36,059 nucleotides of DNA from Pseudomonas sp. ZH-FAD (GCF_002803095.1 NZ_PGLR01000053.1:1-36059); one strand, 5' to 3'; positions 17,477-25,561 are shown, numbered from the stretch's first letter. The notes: a model not told the origin generated them from the letters alone. Program-made: numbers and translations.

Positions 17477-18034
17477 TTACTCGTCGCGACCATCCATCAT
17501 GGTGCGCTTGAGGATGATATACACCGCGCCGGTGCCGCCGTGCTTGGCCAGGCAGGAGCTGAAACCCAGCACCTGCGGGTGCTGGCGCAGCCAGGTGTTC
17601 ACATGGCTCTTGATCATCGGCTTGCGCCCATCCATGCGCACCGCCTTGCCGTGGGTGACGCGTACGCAGCGAATCTCCAACTTGGTGGCTTCGGCGAGAA
17701 ACTCCCACAGCGTGTCGCGCGCCTTCTCGACGCTCATGCCGTGCAGGTCGAGGCTGCCGTCGAACGGAATCTGGCCCAGCTTGAGCTTGCGCATCTGACC
17801 GTCCTGCACGCCGTTGCCGGCCCAGTACAGCGGGTCTTCAGCGCCAACGTCGATGACGAACTGGTCGGACAGCCCGTCCACCTTGATCTCGCCCTGACTG
17901 ATGGTCGCAGCCTGGCGCAGGGTGTTGAACTGTTTACGATCGGTTTTGGGTTTGCCGGTATCGGCGCGGTCGTGCTTGATCGGCTTGACGCCGCGCAGCT
18001 CGGCCTGGAACAGGGAAAAGTCGTCGTCTTGCAT
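17477..18034 (-). CDS. Smr-domain protein
   Basis: A 185-residue protein with a C-terminal Smr domain (about 100-180): LDLHGMSVEKA (the LDLHG motif), VTHGKAVR in place of the usual HGKG, and KHGGTGAVYIIL at the end. Smr domains of this type are linked to nuclease activity on nucleic acids and, in some proteins, to ribosome rescue. This stand-alone form (related to E. coli SmrB/YfcN) may cut mRNA in collided ribosomes; that is family knowledge and not shown here. ATG 18034 has GGAG six bases upstream, better than the longer open frame. A REP palindrome lies upstream. Confidence 0.88.
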   Translation of the reverse strand: MQDDDFSLFQAELRGVKPIKHDRADTGKPKTDRKQFNTLRQAATISQGEIKVDGLSDQFVIDVGAEDPLYWAGNGVQDGQMRKLKLGQIPFDGSLDLHGMSVEKARDTLWEFLAEATKLEIRCVRVTHGKAVRMDGRKPMIKSHVNTWLRQHPQVLGFSSCLAKHGGTGAVYIILKRTMMDGRDE

Positions 18035-18102
18035 CGGTGGCTCCGCGAAACAGGCTGGCATTTTACCCAAATGCCAGCCGTGTAAGCGTAGAAAGACGAA
18101 TT

Positions 18103-18161
18103 TGTAGGAGCCAGCACTGATCCTGTCGGTGCAAAGCATCGCTGGCACGCCAGCTCCTACA
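18103..18161. repeat. REP-type palindrome, TGTAGGAGC family
   Basis: TGTAGGAGCCAGC at 18103 and its inverted counterpart GCTGGCACGCCAGCTCCTACA ending at 18161 form the outer arms of an imperfect palindrome. TGTAGGAGC(T/C)GGC is the common P. putida-type REP start. It fills most of the gap between the Smr gene and the small membrane-protein gene and could separate their transcripts. Confidence 0.85.
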
Positions 18162-18187
18162 GTTGCACGCGCTGTGTTTTCGGGTGA

Positions 18188-18508
18188 TCAGTCACGCTTC
18201 TTCATCAATGATGGCGACAGGCTCAGATCGCTGGGGCGACGCAGGCGTCTGCGGCAGCGACGCCAGAAGGCGATGCCGGCCCACAACAGGAACAGGCCGA
18301 GCAGCAGCAGGACGGTGGCCTCGCCAGTGGAGTCGTTGAGCGTACCCAGTACCGGCGCGCGGCCTGCCAGCGAGGCGACGCCCGCCATCGCCAGCAGAAT
18401 GCCGAAGGCAGCGAGCAGGGCGCCCAGGCCGGCCCCGATACGCAGGCGCCAGTTTTTCGGCCGGCGCGGGCGCAAGCGGCGTGCATCGAAATCGTCGGAC
18501 AGCTTCAT
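18188..18508 (-). CDS. Small two-helix membrane protein of unknown function
   Basis: A 106-residue hypothetical protein. An Arg-rich N-terminus (DARRLRPRRPKNWRLR) precedes two hydrophobic helices at about 25-48 and 66-84, and the C-terminus is again very basic (WRRCRRRLRRP). The charge pattern suggests that both ends face the cytoplasm. ATG 18508 has AAAGGAAAT at good spacing. I do not recognise a family. Similar small proteins occur between the Smr and isochorismatase-like genes in P. aeruginosa (from memory), so it is probably a conserved Pseudomonas gene. Confidence 0.75.
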   Translation of the reverse strand: MKLSDDFDARRLRPRRPKNWRLRIGAGLGALLAAFGILLAMAGVASLAGRAPVLGTLNDSTGEATVLLLLGLFLLWAGIAFWRRCRRRLRRPSDLSLSPSLMKKRD

Positions 18509-18589
18509 TCCGATTTCCTTTGGCTTATCGCCGGTATGACCGGCTGGTCGTGTCCGGGTTCCGCAGCGCTGGCGATACTGCTACAGGTT

Positions 18590-19186
18590 TCACACCAGCG
18601 ATTTGGCGTGTGGCACCAAGGTGGCGAAATTGTCGCCCAGCGCGATCATCTCGATACGATGTACCTCGGCGGCGGCAATCACGCTGCCATCCGGTGCAGG
18701 CAGGTCGCGGGTAGCGCAGGCAGCATCGACCAGGGTGCAGCGGTAGCCATAGTCCTTGGCTGCGCGAACGGTGGTGCTGACGCTGGAGTGGGTCATGAAG
18801 CCGCAGACGATCAGATCGAGATGGCCGAGTGCTTGTAAACGATCATGCAACTCGGTACCGGCAAAGGCGTTCGGCAGGCGTTTCTCAACGACGATCTCGC
18901 CCGCCAGCGGGGCTGCTTCCGGCAGGTGGCGGCCACGTGGGCCGCTGGGGTCGAGGAGGCCGCCGGGAATGCCGAGGTGTTTGACGTGAACGATGTCGGC
19001 ACCGGCACTGCGCGCTGCTGCCAGCAGACTGGCGATCTCTGCCAGTGCGGGGTCCAGGCCCGGCAGCGCGAGGACGCCGCTGCGGTACTCTTCCTGGGCA
19101 TCGATGATCAGCAGGGTCGCATTGTTCAGGCTGGCCGGTGCGTGGCCACGACCGGTGAGCTGGAACATGGTTTGCGGATGGGACAT
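18590..19186 (-). CDS. Isochorismatase-like hydrolase with Ser replacing the catalytic Cys
   Basis: A 198-residue protein of the isochorismatase/nicotinamidase fold. The first catalytic position is clear (LLIIDAQEEY, Asp near 28), as is the Lys (VVEKRLPNAFAGTEL). At the nucleophile position the usual G-x-x-T-x-x-C-V-x-x-T motif reads GFMTHSSVSTT, so the Cys that attacks amides in cysteine hydrolases is a Ser. This resembles true isochorismatases, which do not need that Cys, but the overall sequence is closer to the generic hydrolases. Start ATG 19186 has AGGAG at normal spacing. It is divergent from the 42-residue gene at 19342. The substrate is unknown. Confidence 0.85.
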   Translation of the reverse strand: MSHPQTMFQLTGRGHAPASLNNATLLIIDAQEEYRSGVLALPGLDPALAEIASLLAAARSAGADIVHVKHLGIPGGLLDPSGPRGRHLPEAAPLAGEIVVEKRLPNAFAGTELHDRLQALGHLDLIVCGFMTHSSVSTTVRAAKDYGYRCTLVDAACATRDLPAPDGSVIAAAEVHRIEMIALGDNFATLVPHAKSLV

Positions 19187-19341
19187 CTCGGGCTCCTGGC
19201 TGATGGTGATGATGTGCCATTGTCCGCTTGCCAGGGCGCTCTGTGAACCTCTATCTGCGCCAAGGCTTGCTCGGTGCATTTTGCCGGAGCAGAATCGGAA
19301 CTGCCCTGAAGGACTCAGGGTCGTACGCAAAAGGAGTTGCC

Positions 19342-19470
19342 ATGTCACTTTTGTCGCAGTTTTCCCCGCATTTCTGGCTTTTGTTCTCCATCGCCGTGGC
19401 CATCGCCGTTCTGCGCGAGCTACGCCGTCCCGATGACGATGCACTGCGTAAGAAGCGCGAGCGCTCATGA
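19342..19470 (+). CDS. 42-residue single-span membrane peptide
   Basis: ATG 19342 follows an ideal AAGGAG with a five-base spacer and opens a 42-codon frame. It encodes one hydrophobic helix (about FWLLFSIAVAIAVL, residues 11-24) and a highly charged tail (RELRRPDDDALRKKRERS). The strong ribosome-binding site, the positive-inside tail and the clean stop argue for a real small gene. It lies between the divergent isochorismatase-like gene and prmB, 78 bp before the latter. No family is recognised. Confidence 0.7.
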   Translation: MSLLSQFSPHFWLLFSIAVAIAVLRELRRPDDDALRKKRERS

Positions 19471-19548
19471 ACGCTCGTTAACCGGTCATTCATGCGCTGG
19501 CCACCCGCACTGGGCTAAACTTCCGCACTTTTCTTCCGGAGGCCGCCC

Positions 19549-20469
19549 GTGACTGCTCTCACTACCCGTTTACGTACCCTGCGTGATTACATCCGCTGGG
19601 CCGTCAGTCGTTTTCAGGCCGAGCAACTGTTCTTCGGCCACGGCACCGACAATGCCTGGGATGAAGCGCGTCAGCTGGTGCTCGGCGCGCTGCACCTGCC
19701 TTGGGAAATTTCCGACGCCTATCTCGATTGCCGTCTGGAAGACGACGAGCACGTTCACCTGCAGACGCTGCTCAAGCGCCGCATCGAAGAGCGCGTACCC
19801 ACCGCCTACTTGTTGGGCGAGGCCTGGTTCTGCGGTTTGCCCTTCGTCGTCGATGAGCGCGTGCTGGTGCCGCGCTCGCCGATCGCCGAGCTGATCGATC
19901 GCCATTTCTCCCCCTGGCTGCCTACCGAGCCGGCGCGCATTCTCGATCTGTGCACCGGCTCCGGCTGCATTGGTATCGCCTGCGCCTACGAATTCCCCGA
20001 GGCGGAAGTGGTGCTGGGCGATCTATCGTTCGACGCGCTGGAGGTGGCCAACCTCAATATCGAGCGCCACGGCCTGGAGGAGCGCGTGTACTGCGTGCAG
20101 GGTGATGGCTTTGCCGGGTTGCCGGGGCAGCGTTTCGACCTGATCGTCTCCAACCCGCCCTATGTCGACGCCGAGGACTTCGCCGACATGCCGGCCGAAT
20201 ACCAGCACGAGCCGGAGATGGGCCTGGCCTGCGGCAATGATGGCCTGGATCTGGTGCGACGCATGCTGGCCGAGGCGGCCGATCACCTCACCGAGCGTGG
20301 CGTGCTGATCGTCGAGGTGGGCAACAGCCAGGTGCATGTCGAAGCGCTGTACCCGGAAGTGGATTTCACCTGGCTGGACTTCCAGCGCGGTGGCCATGGC
20401 GTGTTCCTGCTGGCGGCCAAGCAGTGCCGCGAGCATCAGCAACTGTTTCGTTCGCGCATCGAAGGTTGA
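19549..20469 (+). CDS. prmB: Ribosomal protein L3 N5-glutamine methyltransferase
   Basis: SAM-dependent methyltransferase that methylates a glutamine of ribosomal protein L3. The 306-residue protein has the N-terminal helical domain of the PrmB/HemK group, SAM-binding motif I DLCTGSGCIGIA near 132, and the catalytic NPPY (IVSNPPYVDAEDF near 201). Length and the -VDAEDF- context fit PrmB rather than PrmC. The start is a GTG at 19549 with GGAGG six bases upstream. A palindromic repeat directly after its stop probably ends transcription against the convergent gene at 20542. Confidence 0.95.
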   Translation: MTALTTRLRTLRDYIRWAVSRFQAEQLFFGHGTDNAWDEARQLVLGALHLPWEISDAYLDCRLEDDEHVHLQTLLKRRIEERVPTAYLLGEAWFCGLPFVVDERVLVPRSPIAELIDRHFSPWLPTEPARILDLCTGSGCIGIACAYEFPEAEVVLGDLSFDALEVANLNIERHGLEERVYCVQGDGFAGLPGQRFDLIVSNPPYVDAEDFADMPAEYQHEPEMGLACGNDGLDLVRRMLAEAADHLTERGVLIVEVGNSQVHVEALYPEVDFTWLDFQRGGHGVFLLAAKQCREHQQLFRSRIEG

Positions 20470-20475
20470 TACGCC

Positions 20476-20533
20476 GGTGCGCACGGCGCACCCTACGGGA
20501 GTTGTTGCTGACGTAGGGTGCGCCGCGCGCACC
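20476..20533. repeat. GTAGGGTGCGCC-type inverted repeat between convergent genes
   Basis: Arms 20476-20497 and 20512-20533 pair at 21 of 22 positions around a 14-base loop (right arm starts CGTAGGGTGCGCC). It fills the space between prmB and the convergent gene at 20542, a natural place for a two-way terminator. The right arm is identical over 22 bases to 27657-27678. Confidence 0.9.
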
Positions 20534-20541
20534 AAGGGCGG

Positions 20542-21342
20542 TTAGCGTGTGGCGATCCAGATCAGCAGCCCCGCCTGAAACAGGCTGAACGCCACCAGGC
20601 AGGTGATGGTGAAGCGCAGGCCACTGTCTTCACGCTTGAGACGCTCGAGCCGATCTTCCAGCTTGCGCAGTTTGACGTCCTGCTCCTGCAGCGTCTGGTC
20701 GGCCTGCTGCAGCATCGCAGCGGCGTCCAGCAACTCGATGATCTGCACCTTCTCGGCATGCCAGTCGCCATGCAGCGAGCTGACTCGCGGTGCGCTGTAG
20801 AAGGGCTTGAGTTGCAACGGGTCGCTGTACTCGATGGTGAAACCCTGCGCCTTCAGCGCGTGGTCACGGCGGGCGCGGGCGGCGTCGTTGAAATTGTCCT
20901 TGGTCGGCAGGGCGGCGCCCTCGACCTGATAGTGCGCGTATTGCTTGCGCGCCCAGGCAATGCCCTGCGCCATGAGAAAGCGCCCCAGGCCGCGATTGGC
21001 AGGTTCTACGCTGAGGCCCTTGTCCGGGCCGAAGCGAACCTCCTTGCGCTGATGGTCGGCCCAGACTTCCAGCAGGTTGTTGTGGCGATGCAGACGCTGG
21101 CCGGGCACCTGAATGGTCAGGCGCAACAGGCTCGTGTCTTTGGCGTGGCGTTCTACCCGGCCAAGCTGGACGAAGCGCAGTGGCCGCGGGCCGGTTTCCC
21201 GGTCGACGGGCAGTGGCGCCAGACGCAGTAGGCTGAATTGCTCGGCTGGCAGGTCCGCCCAGGGATGCGGCGCGGTAGGCGTTTCGCTTGTCGCAGCTTC
21301 GGCATCTGGCGCTGGTGCCTGCGGGGCTGGGTTTTCGCTCAT
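20542..21342 (-). CDS. Conserved hypothetical protein, coiled coil with C-terminal membrane anchor
   Basis: A 266-residue protein in three parts. A Pro/Ala-rich N-terminus (1-30) is followed by a folded soluble region (about 35-195) with no motif I recognise. Then comes a coiled coil (about 205-240, rich in Gln, Leu and charged residues) and one hydrophobic C-terminal helix (about 246-263) before a short polar end. This suggests a tail-anchored cytoplasmic protein. AGGACG precedes ATG 21342. The position next to prmB and aroC is like that of a hypothetical gene in P. aeruginosa (about PA1679, from memory). I cannot give a function. Confidence 0.75.
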   Translation of the reverse strand: MSENPAPQAPAPDAEAATSETPTAPHPWADLPAEQFSLLRLAPLPVDRETGPRPLRFVQLGRVERHAKDTSLLRLTIQVPGQRLHRHNNLLEVWADHQRKEVRFGPDKGLSVEPANRGLGRFLMAQGIAWARKQYAHYQVEGAALPTKDNFNDAARARRDHALKAQGFTIEYSDPLQLKPFYSAPRVSSLHGDWHAEKVQIIELLDAAAMLQQADQTLQEQDVKLRKLEDRLERLKREDSGLRFTITCLVAFSLFQAGLLIWIATR

Positions 21343-21378
21343 GGGCGTCCTGTGTACTGTTCGGTGGCCTTCGATGCG

Positions 21379-22341
21379 TTATCGGCCATTTTCCTCAGCA
21401 CTGGAGCGAATGAAGGAGAGGATCCGCTCGCCCAGCGCACTGGCCAAGGGTAGCTGTGGATCGTCGTAGGACGCCAGCTGTTCGTTCCAGGGCGCCGGAG
21501 TGATGCGCATGACGTGGTTCATGCCGGGAATCAGCGCCAGCTCGGCATCGGGCTTGGCCTGCTTGAGCACCTCGGCGTTGTCCGGGCTGACCTGGGCGTC
21601 GTGGGTGCCTTGCACGATCAGCGTGGGAATCTGCAGCGCGGCGAAGTTTTCTGCCGGGTCCTGGCGCAGCAGGCTGATCAGATAGGGCTGCACGCTGGGG
21701 CGATAGATCGCTTGCAGTTCCTTGGACACCTCGGGCTGCAGCTTGCCTCGGATCAGGTTGGCGAGGATGTGCCGGCTCTCGGCCAGGAGCGGCGGCGGCA
21801 GGCGCATGGCCAGTTGCATGTCCAGCACCTGGCCGATGGGGTAGGCGGGGCCGGCAATGGACACCAGGGCATCGGCCTGGCTGCCAGGCGCGGCCAGGCT
21901 GGCGATCATTGCGCCTTCGCTGTGACCGATGAGAATCAGTCGATCAAAACGCGGATCGTCCCTGAGTAGCCTGGCCCAGCCTTCGGCGTCGGCCACGTAG
22001 CGCTCGACGCTGAGGTTCTTCTCGTCCGGCGTGGCAGCACGGCTGGCGGCCACGCCGCGCTTGTCATAGCGCAGGCTGGCGACGCCGTTGCGCGCCAGCA
22101 CCTGGGCCAGCTTCTTCAGTGCATCGTTATGGCCACCCTCGGGGTTGTTGCCATCACGGTCGGTGGGGCCTGAGCCGGCGATCAGCAGTGCTACCGGCAC
22201 CGGCTTGTCGCTCCGCGGCACCAGCAGGCTGCCGTACAGGGTGCCCTGGTCGGTGTTGAGGCTGACGGGCAGTTGTCGGGTGGTGCTGGCCTGGGCCAGG
22301 CTGGTGATCAGGGTGAGGGACAAGAGCAGGGCTCGCAGCAT
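21379..22341 (-). CDS. Secreted alpha/beta hydrolase
   Basis: From ATG 22341 the product is 320 residues, with a signal peptide (MLRALLLSLTLITSLAQA) and a serine-hydrolase fold. It has the oxyanion region LLIAGSGPTDRDGN, the nucleophile elbow GHSEGAM, a late Asp in VQGTHDAQVS, and the final His in GMNHVM. The GSGPTDRDGN motif is typical of a bacterial dienelactone-hydrolase-like family (BAAT/S9-like) of unknown natural substrate. An in-frame ATG ten codons upstream (22371) is possible; neither start has a strong ribosome-binding site, and I prefer 22341 because it gives a standard signal peptide. It is divergent from aroC and ends 36 bp before the gene at 21342 on the same strand. Confidence 0.85.
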   Translation of the reverse strand: MLRALLLSLTLITSLAQASTTRQLPVSLNTDQGTLYGSLLVPRSDKPVPVALLIAGSGPTDRDGNNPEGGHNDALKKLAQVLARNGVASLRYDKRGVAASRAATPDEKNLSVERYVADAEGWARLLRDDPRFDRLILIGHSEGAMIASLAAPGSQADALVSIAGPAYPIGQVLDMQLAMRLPPPLLAESRHILANLIRGKLQPEVSKELQAIYRPSVQPYLISLLRQDPAENFAALQIPTLIVQGTHDAQVSPDNAEVLKQAKPDAELALIPGMNHVMRITPAPWNEQLASYDDPQLPLASALGERILSFIRSSAEENGR

Positions 22342-22412
22342 GATGAGGGTAGGGTAGTGGCAGGTTGGCATTGGACGCTGGCCGCGGGGCAAGGTTCGGG
22401 GTGAACTGCAAG

Positions 22413-22439
22413 AAGGTGGCAGGTATACTCGCCCACCTT
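22413..22439 (+). promoter_or_regulatory. Candidate aroC promoter -10 box flanked by an inverted repeat
   Basis: TATACT at 22424-22429 is a good -10 box 67 bases upstream of aroC; no strong -35 box accompanies it (GTGAAC at 17 bases matches three of six). The box lies between AAGGTGG (22413-22419) and CCACCTT (22433-22439), a perfect 7-bp inverted repeat that could be an operator or a leader hairpin. Confidence 0.35.
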
Positions 22440-22495
22440 GTGAATCGGGCCTGCGCAGCGCCGGGCCTGAGCTGAATCTCGCGGAGCGTCTTCCC

Positions 22496-23587
22496 ATGTC
22501 CGGCAATACCTACGGCAAGCTGTTCACCGTCACCACTGCTGGCGAAAGCCATGGCCCGGCGCTGGTCGCCATCGTCGACGGTTGCCCGCCCGGTGTCGAG
22601 ATCTCCCTGGAAGACCTGCAGCGCGACCTCGACCGCCGCAAGCCCGGCACCAGTCGCCACACCACGCAGCGCCAGGAAGCCGACGAGGTGGAAATCCTCT
22701 CCGGCGTGTTCGAGGGCAAGACTACCGGCTGCTCCATCGGCCTGCTGATCTGCAACACCGACCAGAAGTCCAAGGACTATTCGGCGATCAAGGATCTGTT
22801 CCGTCCGGCGCATGCCGACTACACCTACCACCACAAGTACGGTATCCGCGACTACCGGGGCGGTGGCCGCAGCTCGGCGCGCGAAACTGCCATGCGCGTG
22901 GCGGCCGGCGCCATCGCCAAGAAATTCCTGGCCAGCCAGGGCATCGTCATCCGTGGCTACATGAGCCAGCTCGGCCCTATCGAGATTCCGTTCAAGACCT
23001 GGGACAGCGTCGAGCAGAACGCCTTCTTCAGCCCCGACCCGGACAAGGTGGCGGAGCTCGAGGCCTACATGGATCAGCTGCGCCGTGACCAGGATTCGGT
23101 CGGCGCGAAGATCACCGTGGTTGCCGAAGGGGTGATGCCAGGGCTCGGCGAGCCGATCTTCGACCGCCTCGACGCCGAACTGGCCCATGCCTTGATGAGC
23201 ATCAACGCGGTCAAGGGCGTGGAGATCGGCGCCGGTTTCGCCTGCGTCGCCCAGCGCGGCACCGAACACCGCGACGAACTGACGCCGGAAGGTTTCCTCT
23301 CCAACAACGCCGGCGGCATTCTCGGTGGCATCTCCAGCGGCCAGCCGATCGTCGCCCACCTGGCGCTCAAGCCGACCTCCAGCATCACCACACCGGGGCG
23401 TTCCATCGACGTCGACGGCAACCCGGTGGATGTAATCACCAAGGGTCGTCACGACCCCTGCGTGGGCATTCGTGCCACGCCGATCGCCGAGGCGATGATG
23501 GCCATCGTGCTGATGGATCATCTGCTGCGTCATCGCGCGCAGAACGCCGACGTGCGCGTCACCACACCGGTGCTGCCACAACTGTGA
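22496..23587 (+). CDS. aroC: Chorismate synthase
   Basis: Last step of the shikimate pathway: it turns 5-enolpyruvylshikimate-3-phosphate into chorismate using reduced FMN. The 363-residue product is full-length. It carries the family signatures GESHGPALVAIVDGCPPG near the N-terminus, YRGGGRSSARETAMRVAAGA in the middle and the C-terminal region with GRHDPCVGIRATPIAEAM. GGAG precedes ATG 22496. The MFS transporter starts 13 bp after its stop, so the two are probably cotranscribed. Confidence 0.98.
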   Translation: MSGNTYGKLFTVTTAGESHGPALVAIVDGCPPGVEISLEDLQRDLDRRKPGTSRHTTQRQEADEVEILSGVFEGKTTGCSIGLLICNTDQKSKDYSAIKDLFRPAHADYTYHHKYGIRDYRGGGRSSARETAMRVAAGAIAKKFLASQGIVIRGYMSQLGPIEIPFKTWDSVEQNAFFSPDPDKVAELEAYMDQLRRDQDSVGAKITVVAEGVMPGLGEPIFDRLDAELAHALMSINAVKGVEIGAGFACVAQRGTEHRDELTPEGFLSNNAGGILGGISSGQPIVAHLALKPTSSITTPGRSIDVDGNPVDVITKGRHDPCVGIRATPIAEAMMAIVLMDHLLRHRAQNADVRVTTPVLPQL

Positions 23588-23600
23588 GCCGGACGGCGGC

Positions 23601-24752
23601 ATGAGCGCGGCCCTGCCTTACTGGCGGTTGTCCGGTTTCTACTTCTTCTACTTCGCTCTGCTCGGGGGTACGGCGCCGTTCCTGGCGCTGTACTTCGACC
23701 ATCTGGGCTTTTCCCCGGCGCGGATCGGCGAGTTGATCGCCATTCCCATGCTGATGCGCTGCCTGGCACCGAACCTCTGGGGTTGGCTGGGTGACCACAC
23801 CGGTCAGCGCCTGTTGATCGTGCGTTTCGGCGCGCTGTGCACCCTGGTCTGCTTCGCCGGCATCTTCTTCAGCCAAAGCTACGCCTGGCTGGCGCTGATC
23901 ATGGCCACCCACGCCTTCTTCTGGCATGCGGTGCTGCCGCAGTTCGAGGTCATCACCCTGGCCCACCTGCGTGAGCAGGCGGCGCGTTACAGCCAGATTC
24001 GCCTGTGGGGCAGCATCGGCTTCATCGTCGCCGTGGTCGGCCTCGGCCTGCTGTTCGAGTGGCTGAGCCTGGATGCGTATCCGGCAGCGTTGCTGGTGAT
24101 CATGGCTGGTATCGTCATCAGCAGTTTCTGGGTGCCCAATGCACAGCCTGTGCTGCGTCCGAGTCCGCTGGAGTCGGAGGGCTTTGTGCGCCAATTGCGC
24201 CGCCCCGGCATCCTCGCGTTCTACGTTTGCGTCGGGTTGATGCAACTGAGCAACGGCCCGTACTACACCTTCCTCACTCTGCATCTTGAGGGTGTTGGCT
24301 ACAGCCGTGGCGCCATCGGGTTATTCTGGGCGTTGGGGGTGGTGGCGGAGATCCTGCTGTTTCTGGTCATGGCGCGGCTGCTGCAGCGCTACTCGCTGCG
24401 CGCCGTGTTACTGGCCAGCTTCCTGATCACCGCCGTCCGCTGGCTGCTGCTAGGCAGTCTGCCCGAGTACCTGCCGGTGCTGTTGCTGGCGCAGTGTATG
24501 CACGCCGCCACCTTCGGCGCGTTCCATGCCGCCTGTATCCACTTCGTGCAGCGCAGTTTCGCCGATCGCCAGCAGGGCCAGGCCCAGGCGCTGTATGTCA
24601 GCCTGGCTGGCATCGGCGGTGCGTTGGGCGCGCTGTATGCCGGTTACAGCTGGAAGGGCCTGGGCCCGGCCTGGACCTTCGCCATCGCCAGTCTGGTAGC
24701 CTTGCTGGCAGCCTTCATCATTGCCACCCGTCTGCCGCCCGAGCGGCCCTGA
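23601..24752 (+). CDS. MFS transporter (MFS_1-like)
   Basis: A 383-residue major facilitator protein with about twelve predicted membrane helices and almost no extramembrane domains. It starts with LSGFYFFYFALLGGTAPFLALYF and has a GxxxD-type loop in NLWGWLGDHTGQRLLIVRFG (about 56-75). The N-terminal pattern is that of the group containing the 3-phenylpropionate transporter HcaT and nucleoside symporters; the substrate here is unknown. Weak GGACGG before ATG 23601 and the 13-bp spacing suggest coupling to aroC. The acireductone-dioxygenase-like gene follows after 16 bp, so aroC, this gene and the next may form one unit. Confidence 0.88.
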   Translation: MSAALPYWRLSGFYFFYFALLGGTAPFLALYFDHLGFSPARIGELIAIPMLMRCLAPNLWGWLGDHTGQRLLIVRFGALCTLVCFAGIFFSQSYAWLALIMATHAFFWHAVLPQFEVITLAHLREQAARYSQIRLWGSIGFIVAVVGLGLLFEWLSLDAYPAALLVIMAGIVISSFWVPNAQPVLRPSPLESEGFVRQLRRPGILAFYVCVGLMQLSNGPYYTFLTLHLEGVGYSRGAIGLFWALGVVAEILLFLVMARLLQRYSLRAVLLASFLITAVRWLLLGSLPEYLPVLLLAQCMHAATFGAFHAACIHFVQRSFADRQQGQAQALYVSLAGIGGALGALYAGYSWKGLGPAWTFAIASLVALLAAFIIATRLPPERP

Positions 24753-24768
24753 ATCGAGTGAACCCTTC

Positions 24769-25308
24769 ATGAGCAGCCTCGCCGTCCACCTGCACACCTC
24801 CCCGGAACTGCCGAACAAGGTTCTCAACCACGCCGACGATATCGCCAGCACCCTGTCCGCGGTGGGCATCGACTATCGCCAGCTGGAATTGCCGGCTGCG
24901 TTGCGCCCTGGTTGCGAGCAAGCCGAGTTCGATGCGGCCTATGGTCTGTGGCTGCAAGCATTCATGGGCAAGGAAGGGCATGTGCAGCAGGAGCTGTTCA
25001 ACCTGCAACGCAATCATCCGCAGAAACTGGAGCTGCGCGCGCGTTATCTGGACGAACAAGTGCAGTCTAGCGCCAGTACCTGGTTGTTCCTGGGTGGTTT
25101 CGCCCAGCTCAGCGTGCATCTGGATGGCTACGTGTATGTGCTGCAGGGTGAGCGTGGCGACCTGCTGACGCTGCCGGCCGGCACTCGTCACTGGTTCGAC
25201 CTGGGTGAAGAACCGCACGTGCTGGCGCTGCGCCTGAGCCTTGGCGACGAGACGCCAGAGCGGACGGGCGACGATATCGCCAGCCGTTTTCCGCGCCTGG
25301 GTGATTGA
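24769..25308 (+). CDS. Acireductone-dioxygenase homologue lacking metal ligands
   Basis: A 179-residue cupin that aligns along its whole length with acireductone dioxygenase (MtnD), which acts in the methionine salvage pathway. It shares PNKVLNHADDIASTL, NHPQKLELRARYLDE, PAGTRHWFDLGEEPH and the C-terminal GDDIASRFPRL. Genuine ARD binds Fe or Ni through HxHxxxxE and a later His. Here those positions are Gln97, Gln99 and Ser103; only His141 remains. The segment corresponding to NNPEGWVA is also missing. It therefore probably has no dioxygenase activity but keeps an open frame and ribosome-binding context. No mtnB or mtnC is present, although in P. aeruginosa (from memory) mtnB, mtnD and mtnC lie at this point. 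Confidence 0.85.
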   Translation: MSSLAVHLHTSPELPNKVLNHADDIASTLSAVGIDYRQLELPAALRPGCEQAEFDAAYGLWLQAFMGKEGHVQQELFNLQRNHPQKLELRARYLDEQVQSSASTWLFLGGFAQLSVHLDGYVYVLQGERGDLLTLPAGTRHWFDLGEEPHVLALRLSLGDETPERTGDDIASRFPRLGD

Positions 25309-25369
25309 AGGAACCCGCGCCAGTCACCGACTATCCTATGCAGGCAACCTTTCAGACAGGAGTGTCGTC

Positions 25370-25561
25370 ATGGGTTCTACCTTCAATGGGCTGCTCGGCC
25401 TGGTCATCCTGGCCCTGGATATCTGGGCCATCATCAACGTGGTCAAGAGCAACGCGGAAACTGGAATCAAGATTCTATGGATTCTGCTGATCGTGCTGTT
25501 GCCGGTGATCGGTTTGATCATCTGGGCGCTGATGGGGCCGCGCGGCAACGTCAGAATATGA
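25370..25561 (+). CDS. Small PLDc_N-type membrane protein
   Basis: A 63-residue protein with two hydrophobic helices (about 6-24 and 33-55) joined by a short loop VKSNAETGIK. It ends in WALMGPRGNVRI, the layout of the small PLDc_N (phospholipase D N-terminal-like) membrane family seen alone in many Pseudomonas. AGGAG precedes ATG 25370. Its stop overlaps the start of the histidine phosphatase (ATGA), so the two genes are translationally coupled. Function unknown. Confidence 0.8.
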   Translation: MGSTFNGLLGLVILALDIWAIINVVKSNAETGIKILWILLIVLLPVIGLIIWALMGPRGNVRI

